Source: Paraburkholderia kururiensis JCM 10599 = LMG 19447 (GTDB lineage Bacteria > Pseudomonadota > Gammaproteobacteria > Burkholderiales > Burkholderiaceae). From it: a DNA stretch of 64,000 bases. Positions 1-8,600 of this stretch are shown piece by piece (positions within the stretch are counted from its first letter, which is position 1; the number at the start of each line of letters is the position of its first letter). Made by a program: the position numbers and the translations under genes. The notes beneath the pieces were generated by a model. It was not told the DNA's origin and did not search any database. It was given only the letters and a program-made list of their open reading frames with translations. The stretch is taken from NCBI RefSeq assembly GCF_003986935.1, contig NZ_RJZE01000030.1, positions 1 to 64,000 on the forward strand, in the 5' to 3' direction.

Positions 1-887
1 ATGCCATCTGGCGCTCGCCGCTGCTCGGCGCGGAGATCGTGTTCAACGACCTGCGCGGCAAGGAGAGCGCGCGCATTGCAACGGTGTACAGCCAGGCGGC
101 GTTCAACCAGGGGTATCTGCTCAACAGTAAAAAGCTTCCGCGTGGCGAAGGCTTCGAGATCACGACCAAAGGCTGGGGCACGGTGCGCGCGGCGAAGGGG
201 CTGTTCCTCACGGCGGACGCGGCCGCCGGGGCGGATACGCCGCACCTGGAGATGCCGGCTGCCATCGCCCAGCTCAAGGCAGCGCTGCAGCGCGTGACGG
301 ATCTGGCGATGGCGACCACGCAGGCCGGCGCCGATGCGGCCGACCGTGCCACGCAGACGGCGTTGCTTGACGGACTGAACCAGCTTCGCGACGCGGGGCT
401 GCTCGCGAGCGCGCCGGGCGGCATGGCGTTCGTGACGCCGAAATCGGTGCAGCACTCGGCGGGCGAAAGCGTGATCGTCACGGCGGGCAGGGACATGGAC
501 ATGAGTGTCGTCAGGCGTCTGCGCATGGCAGCGGGCGACCTGATCTCGCTGTGCGCGCACAAGCTGGGTATCAATCTGACCGCAGCGAAAGGCAGGTTCA
601 CGGCAGCCGCGCTTACCGACGGCATGGATCTCTTCGCGCAGAAGCAGCTACGCATTGCCAGCGAGAACGCGGACGTGCAGGTGGCGGCGAAATCGAAGAT
701 CACGCTCAACAGCGGCGGCGCTTCGCTCGTCATCGAGGGCGGCAACATGACGTTCCACTGCCCCGGCGCGTTCACGGTCAAGGCGGCGGCGTTCACGTTC
801 CAGGGGCCGGACAGCGCTCCTACGCCGTTGCCATCGCTGCCGAAGAGCAGCCTGAAGATTTCCGACCAGTACTCGTCGTCTCACTGA
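1..887 (+). CDS. vgrG: T6SS spike protein VgrG, C-terminal part (5' end outside window)
   Basis: This frame is open from the first base of the window and ends in TGA at 885-887, giving the last ~294 residues of a longer protein. The segment has the composition of the C-terminal DUF2345-type extension of Burkholderia VgrG proteins: a Thr/Ala/Gly-rich stretch, repeated short beta strands such as GESVIVTAGRDMDM and VQVAAKSKITLNSGG, and a Pro-rich end. VgrG trimers form the puncturing spike of the type VI secretion machine and carry effectors on their C-terminal extension. The next gene starts 4 bases downstream and encodes a peptidoglycan-hydrolase-like protein, the usual place for a VgrG-delivered effector. 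The gp27/gp5 core that would confirm the assignment lies upstream of the window, so the call rests on the tail and the context. Confidence 0.85.
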   Translation, partial: AIWRSPLLGAEIVFNDLRGKESARIATVYSQAAFNQGYLLNSKKLPRGEGFEITTKGWGTVRAAKGLFLTADAAAGADTPHLEMPAAIAQLKAALQRVTDLAMATTQAGADAADRATQTALLDGLNQLRDAGLLASAPGGMAFVTPKSVQHSAGESVIVTAGRDMDMSVVRRLRMAAGDLISLCAHKLGINLTAAKGRFTAAALTDGMDLFAQKQLRIASENADVQVAAKSKITLNSGGASLVIEGGNMTFHCPGAFTVKAAAFTFQGPDSAPTPLPSLPKSSLKISDQYSSSH

Positions 888-891
888 AGCC

Positions 892-3381
892 ATGATCATC
901 AGCCCTCCTTTCCTGCCCGCTGCGGGCCTTACATCTGACGACGCGTCTAAGCCGGACCCCATGATGGATACCGTCGACACGTTCGAGATCGGCCATCACG
1001 GAGTCTATCCGGTTGCCTTCGACCGGCGTTTTCATTGTGGCCTCCATCTGGATCCGGGCGAGCAGCACGAACCGGTGCGAGCGATCGCCGATGGCGAGGT
1101 GGTCGCTTACCGGGTCTGCATGAGAGCCCTGTCTGATGGCGCGAAAGATCCGACGAGCGGGCAACAATTGCTGAACTCGAATGCCGGATTCGTCCTGCTC
1201 AAGCACAAGACCGACACGGGTGACGGGCGCACGATTACGTTTTACTCGCTCTACATGCATCTGCTGGACATGACCAGTCAGCAGGAAATCGCGCCACAAC
1301 CAAACACTCCGCCGGAGACCGGATCGGCCAACGCCCTCCCCAAATGGCTGCTCGACACAGCAGCGGGAAAGGATGGGGTCGTTCAGGCGGGAGGGACGAA
1401 GAAGGTGTATCGCAAGGACGTCCTCGGCTATGTCGGCCAGCATCAGGGCGTGCGGCATCTGCACTTCGAAATCTTCATGGCAGACGCCGACTTCATCGCC
1501 TGGTTCGATCAAGACGGCCATAAGGTTCAGCTAGGCGAAAAGCACCCCGTTCAGCCTACATCGAGCGATTGTTGGGGGCATTCCTATTTCGTCATTCACG
1601 GTCCGCAGGACTTTGTGGCACAGCCGGCAGGACTGCCTGAAACTTGGTTTCCTCCACTGCCAGGTGGCTCAATTGGTGAAAACGAATCACTTTACGTCGA
1701 AGCCTGGTTCAACAGGGGCCGACGTTATACGCGCGCGTGGATCGAGCGCGGCAACAGCGGCAATGTGACTTCGTTAACGCCAGCCCCCGTCGCTGACCCA
1801 TACGACAATGGTACGAACAGCAACAACAAGCCAAAGCGGTACGAGTACGACCTGTATGACCGAGCGAAGGCACTTTATCCGGCGTGCCCGAGCGATGGCT
1901 ATGAAATGCTGCGGTTTGGACGCGTCCTTTCGGAACAACAGATACTGTCGGGCACGGCTCTTAACACGTGGGTTGCGGTGCCATTCGACGAGAACGGAAC
2001 GCAGGGCTATCTGAACATCGCACCGGACTCGATCATTAAGCTTTCTGATGCGGACTTCCCGTTCTTTAAGGACTGGCTAATGGTCGACGAGGACAATACG
2101 CCGTTCAATCACGATGGGCTGTGCGGCTACGACGAGCTTTGCCGTCTGACCGGCGTCGCTGATCCGCAGGTAACGTCCGGCATGATCCAGCCGCTCGAAT
2201 TCGACAAGAACAACGATGACGGTACCAACCTGCAACTCGCAGGCTACGTGCAGAACGCGGAGGGCGTGCGCGAAAAGCTGAGGGGACTGGTGTGCAAGGC
2301 GCGCAGCGAGTGGGATCCGTTGGATAACAACAATCGCTATAAGGGTTTGAATGACCCAGATGGCTTCTTCGGAAAACAGAAGGACATCAACCCGGATGGC
2401 TATACCACGTTTATTGATTTCCTCAGCAAGCTCCAATTTCTCGACAGCACGCCGCTCGCCGGGCAAAAGCTGTGTTTTTTCCACCCATTGGCATTTATCC
2501 GGCATTTCAGGAGGTGTGGTTGGTTGAGTCAAAAGGAGCTTACCCATCTCCTGCCAAGAAACGTTGTACAAAAGGCGACGCCGTTTAAATGGCAGAAGGT
2601 TCATATTTCGAGTGCTGCGTCCATGCTATCCGTGGATAGTCAAAATGCAATTCAACGGCGTTTGGCGCTTAACAATGCAATCAGAAAATACGGGATCCAG
2701 TCACCCGTGCGCATGGCATCATTTATCGCGAATGCAGCTGAAGAAACGCAATGGTTTCAAAAATACCACGAGGGTTCGTCGTTTTGGTACGCTCCATGGG
2801 ACGGGCGCGGGATGCTTCAACTTACGCATGCGACAAACTACATAAGATATTGGAGATTTAGAGGTATTGTTGTCAGTCAGGAGGTGGAGGATAATTTAAA
2901 ATGCTACGCAGAGCTTGCCGATAACAATAGAGCCTTATTACAAAATGGTCGCAAAGGGATGAATGATCCGACGCATTCGCTTAGGGATGCAAGTACGCAT
3001 ATTTCGGCTAATTTTATAGAAAAAAGAGAGGCGACAACCAACGCGTTTGAGGCAGCGGATAGCGCAGGCTGTTATTGGATTTGGTCAGGTGCGGCTAGCT
3101 GTGCAGACGAGTACTGGAGTAATCAATCTAGTACATTAAATCCACTTGTCACTGATCACGGAACGAAATATTTCTATATAAATTCATCATTTGGCAAGGT
3201 CGCTGCCACGATAAATACCGGTAAACCCAATACCAATTATAGCGCGGTATGGGACAAGGAATCGCGATTTTTAGCATTCGCAAACGCACAAGTAATTTTA
3301 TTTGATGTAGCAAGTTTTTTGCAACCTGACGGTAGTAAATCTCTTTATCCCGTCGGCTTTGGGCGTGTGGAGGAGCCGTGA
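892..3381 (+). CDS. T6SS effector, M23-like plus GH19/lysozyme-like peptidoglycan hydrolase
   Basis: 829 aa, read as an antibacterial toxin delivered by the adjacent VgrG. Residues ~30-205 look like an M23/LytM peptidase: a His/Gly strand (HCGLHL, H48-H52), then IADGEVVAY, and a HLHFEIF strand near residue 188 carrying the HxH metal pair. Residues ~590-780 look like a chitinase-19/lysozyme fold: FIANAAEETQWF with a catalytic-type Glu pair, then WDGRGMLQLTHATNY, matching the RGRGxxQLTG..NY pattern of that fold. The middle (~220-590) is unassigned. The protein would cut both peptide cross-links and glycan. The start MIISPPFLP 4 bases after vgrG is preferred; ATG at 961 is an alternative. The last ~900 bases are visibly AT-richer than the first half. 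The gene overlaps the downstream immunity candidate by 4 bases (GTGA). Confidence 0.75.
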   Translation: MIISPPFLPAAGLTSDDASKPDPMMDTVDTFEIGHHGVYPVAFDRRFHCGLHLDPGEQHEPVRAIADGEVVAYRVCMRALSDGAKDPTSGQQLLNSNAGFVLLKHKTDTGDGRTITFYSLYMHLLDMTSQQEIAPQPNTPPETGSANALPKWLLDTAAGKDGVVQAGGTKKVYRKDVLGYVGQHQGVRHLHFEIFMADADFIAWFDQDGHKVQLGEKHPVQPTSSDCWGHSYFVIHGPQDFVAQPAGLPETWFPPLPGGSIGENESLYVEAWFNRGRRYTRAWIERGNSGNVTSLTPAPVADPYDNGTNSNNKPKRYEYDLYDRAKALYPACPSDGYEMLRFGRVLSEQQILSGTALNTWVAVPFDENGTQGYLNIAPDSIIKLSDADFPFFKDWLMVDEDNTPFNHDGLCGYDELCRLTGVADPQVTSGMIQPLEFDKNNDDGTNLQLAGYVQNAEGVREKLRGLVCKARSEWDPLDNNNRYKGLNDPDGFFGKQKDINPDGYTTFIDFLSKLQFLDSTPLAGQKLCFFHPLAFIRHFRRCGWLSQKELTHLLPRNVVQKATPFKWQKVHISSAASMLSVDSQNAIQRRLALNNAIRKYGIQSPVRMASFIANAAEETQWFQKYHEGSSFWYAPWDGRGMLQLTHATNYIRYWRFRGIVVSQEVEDNLKCYAELADNNRALLQNGRKGMNDPTHSLRDASTHISANFIEKREATTNAFEAADSAGCYWIWSGAASCADEYWSNQSSTLNPLVTDHGTKYFYINSSFGKVAATINTGKPNTNYSAVWDKESRFLAFANAQVILFDVASFLQPDGSKSLYPVGFGRVEEP

Positions 3382-4109
3382 ATCGCTACGCATCTATTTT
3401 TATTGCCGGGTTGACATTGATTTTCTCGTTTTCCAGTATCGCTCTAGCAGATAACGGAACGGTGACGTTGGGGGATGGCGCCAGCGTGCTCGCGGCCGAT
3501 GGGCCGACCTCTGTGCAAGTGAGAGTGGGTGAATGTCAGTTTTCGATTTCCATTAAAGAGGGGGAGCACATTAAATATAACAACCCGGAAGTTATTTTGT
3601 ATCGTGCGAATGGTCGTGTGCCTGATCGAGATCTTCCGTTTGTTCGGCAAGCTCAGACGTATTCTGGATATGACTGGTGGTTTGAGAAACGTGGAAGCAG
3701 AAATGTGCCGTGGATCGGCTTCATGTGCGAAAGCGCTGAAAATTTCAAGTGGTATCCTGATTATATCGCCGCGGATTCCACACCGGCATTGCAGGATATC
3801 ATGGATGAAAACGCCATAAATTGCCCAGCAGATTTTGTCAAGGGGAAATGGGTGTCCGCCTCGAAATCACTCAATCAGTTTACTTCGCTAAACGTTGCGG
3901 GGGGGCAAGGTTTTGTTGTCAATGCGTCGAATATCCTTAAGAAGGGCGATAAGGGAGCTCGATTTTGTTTTCTCAGTGGCGGTAATGTCCTGATTGGAGT
4001 GTCTGGAGGTAGAGCGGATCTCCTGAGGGAGGATGGCCCGGAAAATAGCTCTCTCCTCAATATTTTGAGAAGTATTGAATTTAAGTCTGACGTTGCGCCA
4101 TTGAAGTAA
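3378..4109 (+). CDS. Probable periplasmic immunity protein for the upstream T6SS effector
   Basis: 243 aa with a GTG start inside the effector stop (GTGA overlap) and a GGAGG ribosome-binding site at 3369-3373. A clear Sec signal peptide (MNRYASIFIAGLTLIFSFSS followed by IALADNG, cleavage after ALA) sends the protein to the periplasm, where an immunity protein against a cell-wall hydrolase must act. No known domain is recognised. The mature part has several cysteines (for example CQFS, FMCES, INCPAD, RFCFL), which suggests disulfides. Base composition is AT-rich like the effector 3' end and unlike the rest of the operon, so the two probably travel together. The immunity role is inferred from location, translational coupling and export, not from homology. 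Confidence 0.65.
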   Translation: MNRYASIFIAGLTLIFSFSSIALADNGTVTLGDGASVLAADGPTSVQVRVGECQFSISIKEGEHIKYNNPEVILYRANGRVPDRDLPFVRQAQTYSGYDWWFEKRGSRNVPWIGFMCESAENFKWYPDYIAADSTPALQDIMDENAINCPADFVKGKWVSASKSLNQFTSLNVAGGQGFVVNASNILKKGDKGARFCFLSGGNVLIGVSGGRADLLREDGPENSSLLNILRSIEFKSDVAPLK

Positions 4110-4137
4110 AAAATCATAAACCACGGTTAAAAAATCT

Positions 4138-4398
4138 ATGCAGTCCCCTATCCGAAAAGGTGACGAACTCGAACACGGTGGCGAAGTCACAGGCGGCTCA
4201 CCGTGGTTCGAGGTGATGGGCCGCCCGCTCGCCCGCAAGGGCGACGAGGCGATCTGCGAGCAGCACGGGCCAACCACGATTGATGAGGGCTACGCCAAAT
4301 TTCCTGATCGCGACGGCAAGGAGGTCGCCTTCCATCATTACCGCTGCGCGTGCGGCTGCCGTTTGCTCTCGTCGCTCATGAATTTCAACATCGAATAA
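4138..4398 (+). CDS. PAAR-like T6SS spike-tip protein
   Basis: 86 aa. PAAR proteins form the sharp zinc-bound tip on VgrG. The sequence opens with KGDELEHGGEVTGG, followed by GRPLARKGDEAIC and EQHGPTTIDEG, the turn-rich Gly/Asp pattern of PAAR proteins. Later residues HHYRCACGC supply Cys/His that could bind metal. The gene follows the effector-immunity pair, as in many VgrG cassettes, and its stop overlaps the next start by one base (TAATG). No clear Shine-Dalgarno is seen before 4138; the AT-rich spacer from the immunity region runs right up to it. Confidence 0.75.
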   Translation: MQSPIRKGDELEHGGEVTGGSPWFEVMGRPLARKGDEAICEQHGPTTIDEGYAKFPDRDGKEVAFHHYRCACGCRLLSSLMNFNIE

Positions 4399-5699
4399 TG
4401 CCGGTCGATCTTTCTCCCGCCGGCCGCGCCAGCGCCTATCCGCCCAGAATGCGGTTCTGGCCATGGGGCGCTACGTGGTTCGTGTGTAACGTGTGCGGTC
4501 CCGCGATCGTGCTGCTTGCGTGGCCGAAGGGCGAGCGCGCAAGTGGCCTGGGGTTCTGGAGCTTGATGGTCGGTGCGCCGAACGGACTGTTCCTGGTTCT
4601 GTTCGGCTTTGCACGCGCGGGCTACGAGGTCCTGTGGTATCGCGCGCACTGGCGCAACCATCATCGTGAGCGGTGGCTCGCGGAGCAGGTCCGGCTCGCG
4701 CAGCGCCCGCTGCACGTACTTGACGCAGGCTACTGCCTGCCGCTCGCCGGCAAATCGCTTACCGACGTTCTCAGTGGCAAGCAGTCACTCCTGAAGATAC
4801 AGAGCACCCGCCATGGCCCGGGCAAAGTCCTGTGCAACCGCTTTGAGGACGATGACCCGTTGCTGGCCAGCCTGCCCGTGGTGGCTGAAGAGGACAGCGA
4901 GGGCGACGACGCAGGAGCGCTGACGGAAGTCGCTCCCGCCGTCCGGATGATTCGTGTGGCGATTGAACCGCTGGCCGGGAGTATCCAGGCGTTGACCCGA
5001 TACGAGAAGCGGTACTGGCCGCAGGTACGCGTGCTGGCGGAGCCGGAGACTGCGTGCCTGCGCGTGGCCCAGGTTCGTGAAGCGTTGCGGCTGGCCGCGC
5101 TACCGCCACTGGAGATCCAGTCCGTCGCCGCAACGGATGGTCTGCTGGTAGCGGATGGCTGGCTCGATGCGCGCGAGCGCCGTCCGCTTCTGGCGGTCGC
5201 GGCCGCCTGGTACGACGATGCCATTGATGAGGGCTGTGCTGAAGGTTGTGCCGCCGTACTGCTCGATCCCGGCTACTTCAGGCTCCCGCCGGAAGTCAGC
5301 CGCAAGGCTGCGCTGCACCGGCCCGTCCAGGCAACCGAAGGCGAGACTGAACACGGCTTCGCGAATGCCGCGCTCTGGGGTGCCGTCAGGGCTGCGGCGG
5401 TGGCACGCGCGTGGATCACCGGTCCGGTGCAGCACTGCGACCGTGCCCTGGCTGCCGCGGGCTTTGAGGCCGCATCGAAGGACGCCGCACAGTACCGGCT
5501 CGATCGCCTTGTCGGCAACCTGGGCGCGGCAAATGGTCTTCTCGCCATTGCTGCTGCCATCGAGGTCAACGCTGCGGACGGCCCCCAGATGATTGTGGAC
5601 GGCCTGCAGTCCGCCATCCTCCACGTGTTACCTGAACAACAAACCAACGCTCCCACGGATGACGACTCCCAAAAACAACATGAAGAACATGGAGCCTGA
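4398..5699 (+). CDS. Unassigned T6SS-cassette membrane protein
   Basis: 433 aa with ATG at 4398 (TAATG junction with the PAAR gene). Residues ~18-75 contain two hydrophobic segments (WFVCNVCGPAIVLLAW and LMVGAPNGLFLVLFGF), so the N-terminus is probably a membrane hairpin with the rest in the cytoplasm. No family is recognised. The C-terminal half has a weak flavour of the thiolase/ketosynthase fold: a Gly/Ala-rich LVGNLGAANGLLAIAAAIE near residue 375 resembles the strand-helix after the ketosynthase active site, but no catalytic Cys-His-His set is evident. The acidic tail overlaps the tssM start. Its position between PAAR and TssM implies a T6SS assembly or accessory role; that is inference from context only. 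Confidence 0.6.
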   Translation: MPVDLSPAGRASAYPPRMRFWPWGATWFVCNVCGPAIVLLAWPKGERASGLGFWSLMVGAPNGLFLVLFGFARAGYEVLWYRAHWRNHHRERWLAEQVRLAQRPLHVLDAGYCLPLAGKSLTDVLSGKQSLLKIQSTRHGPGKVLCNRFEDDDPLLASLPVVAEEDSEGDDAGALTEVAPAVRMIRVAIEPLAGSIQALTRYEKRYWPQVRVLAEPETACLRVAQVREALRLAALPPLEIQSVAATDGLLVADGWLDARERRPLLAVAAAWYDDAIDEGCAEGCAAVLLDPGYFRLPPEVSRKAALHRPVQATEGETEHGFANAALWGAVRAAAVARAWITGPVQHCDRALAAAGFEAASKDAAQYRLDRLVGNLGAANGLLAIAAAIEVNAADGPQMIVDGLQSAILHVLPEQQTNAPTDDDSQKQHEEHGA

Positions 5700-8600
5700 C
5701 GCCGCTGCCGGCAAACCGGCTCCCAGGGGCGTGGCGATCTGGGGCATGCCTCTCGCCGCGCTCGTGCTTGCCGTTGCCGCGCTCCTGCTGGTCTGGTTCG
5801 GCAGTGACCGTATTGGCATCGCGGACGGCGCACCTCGTACGCGGCTGTTGATCGCCATCCCGATCGTGCTGGTCGTCATCGTGACCGCCCATCTGTTCGC
5901 CGTGTCGACGGGCGCATATGGGGCAACCGCAAGACTGTTCCGCGTTGAAACCGGCGATTACACGAAGGCCGCGAAGCCACTCAGGCGCGACGCACGTCTG
6001 CAACGCCTGTACGAGGAACTGCGCGTCTCGCACGGCTGGTTCTGGCGCGGCCGCCTGCGCTGGCTGCTGGTGAACGGTACAGACGAACGTGTCGAACAGG
6101 TCGCGCCAGGCCTGAAGCAGGCGGCCGTCATGCAGGTAGGCGAAACGGTTCTCGTGCACGCCTCACCGGACGGCATCGACCCGGCGAAGTGGCTGGACCA
6201 GATCCGGCGGCTGCGCTGGCACCGGCCGGTCGATGGCATCGTGCATGTCGCGCGCGCTAATGATCCGGACACCGAACTGCCGCGCAGGCTGTCGGCCATC
6301 GCCACGGCGCTGCGCTGGGCCGCGCCCGTCACGTTCCTGCATCCGGTCGAGGCGCAGGGTCACCCGCCTGAACAGTTCGAGCCAGTGGGTACGTTTCTGC
6401 CCGGCGGTTCACGTAGGCAGGCACAGGCGGCGGCTGGCCGCGCGCCTGCGTTGCTGGGCCAGGCGCAACGCAGGACGGCCGACATCGGCGTGTCGCAGGC
6501 AGGCGCGCCGCTCTGGATGAGGTGGATGCTGGAGGTCTCGAAGTATGTCGGCGACCACGCAGAGCACATCGCCGCGAGCCTCGGGGCACTGGCCTCATCG
6601 AACTGGCTGCGCGCACCGCTGGCAGGTGTCGTGTTCGCGCCTGTCTTTGAAGGCACGTCGCCCGTGCCGGTACCGGTCGTTGATCGCGAGAATCCGACCG
6701 GACAGGGAACCGGGACGCCCCCGGCAGCCCAGCCCGCGCCCGTGAGCCTCGTCACGCCGCTCCAGCCCCGGGCGCTGGTCCCGGTGTGGAAACAGATTGC
6801 CGCCTCGATGCCGGCCTACCACGGCCGCCGCACCGGGCTGTACTGGCCCAACCTGCTCGCGACATGCGTGCTGGCCGCCGCCGTCGTGTGGACGGTGCTG
6901 CTCATGGTGTCCGGTCTCGGCAACCGTGCCCTGGTGCATGACGCCCAGACGGCTGCGGAGGCCGCACTTGCGGCCACCCCCGGCACACCCGATGCGCTGC
7001 GTGCACAGCTCGCCCTCCAGAACTGCATCGCGACCCTCGAATACCGCCAGCAGCACGGCGCGCCGTGGTACCTGCGTGCGGGCCTTTCGCACAACGACGA
7101 CCTTCTGGCAGCACTGTGGCAGCCCTACCAGACCGTCGCCATCCGCAACCTGCGCCAGCCGGTCGCGCAGGCGTTCGAAGGGCAGCTCGCCCAGCTCTCG
7201 CAGGTCCGTGCCGACGAGCAGCAGAGCCACGACGCGCAACAGCGCGCCTACAACCGCCTCAAGGCCTATCTCATGCTCGCCACGCCGGCCCGTACCGACG
7301 CACCGTTCCTCAAGGCGCAGATGCTCGAGGTCTGGCCCGCGCTCGCCGGCATGCGCGCGGGCGAATGGCTCGATGTCTCGCAGCAACTCGCGGGCTTCTG
7401 GTCCGCTCACCTCAGGGCGCATCCGGAGTGGCGGTTGAACGCGTCGGCGCCGCTCGTCACGCAGATGCGCTCGACGCTCGTGAACCAGATCGGCCTCGCG
7501 GCCAGCGACGACGTGCTCTACCAGCGCGTGCTCGGCGAGGCGCGCGGCCGGTACGCCGATGTGTCGCTCGCCACGCTGCTGGCCGGCGCCGATGCGCACG
7601 GTCTCTTCACGACCACGCAGACGGTGCCGGGCGTCTTCACACGGGCGGCCTGGGAAGGCGTGGTCGAAAAGGCCATCGACGACGCCGTGAAAGGACAGCA
7701 TGTCGAGGGCGACTGGGTACTGACCGGCGAGCAGCCTACGGCGCGCGTCAATGCCACCACCGTGGAAGGCGCGGTCGGGTCGGCGCAGGCCGAAGCGGAA
7801 GCAAGACAGGGCGCGGTCGCCCTGAAAAAGCGGCTGCGCGAGCGCTATTTCACCGACTACACGACCGCCTGGGCAGGCATGCTCAACAGCTTCCAGTGGC
7901 TGCCCGCCAACAGCTTCTCTGCGGTGATCGACCAGCTCACGCGCCTGACCGACGCACAGACCTCGCCGCTGCTCGCGGTCATGAAGTCGGTGCAGTATCA
8001 GGGCGAGGCGGGCCGTCCCTCGCAGGCCCTCACCGATACGCTCGTGCGCAGGGCGCAGGGTCTGTTCGACGGCGGCGACAGCAACGCGACGCAGGCGTCC
8101 GTGGTGAATCCGCTGGACCGCACGTTCGGTCCGCTGCTCGCGCTGATGGGCGCGGCAAACGCGGCGCCGCCAGCCGCGGGGAACAGCCAGGCGGCCAATG
8201 GCACGAATGCCGCCGCGTTCAGCGGCGTGAGCCTCCCGCGCGTGCTGACCGCCGACACGACCGTGCGCCTGAAGCTGCAGCAGATCCAGTCGAGCCCGGA
8301 CGCGCAGGCGATGGCGCGTGCGCTTGCGCAGGCCGTGTTCCAGGGCAAGCTCTCCGATCTCACGCAGGCTCGCGACGACGCGGCGCTGACCGCTGCGAGT
8401 CTCGGCGCGCAGTGGGCGGGGTTCGGGCAGACGATGTTCGTGCAGCCGCTCGACGCGGCATGGGAGGCCGTTTTGCAGCCCGCGGCCGCGAGCCTGAACG
8501 AGGCATGGCGCGCGGGTGTCGCGGCCCCGTTCGCCTCGACGTTCGCCTCGCGCTATCCGTTCTCGCCGACGGCGGCGGATGCATCGTTTGCGGAATTTGG

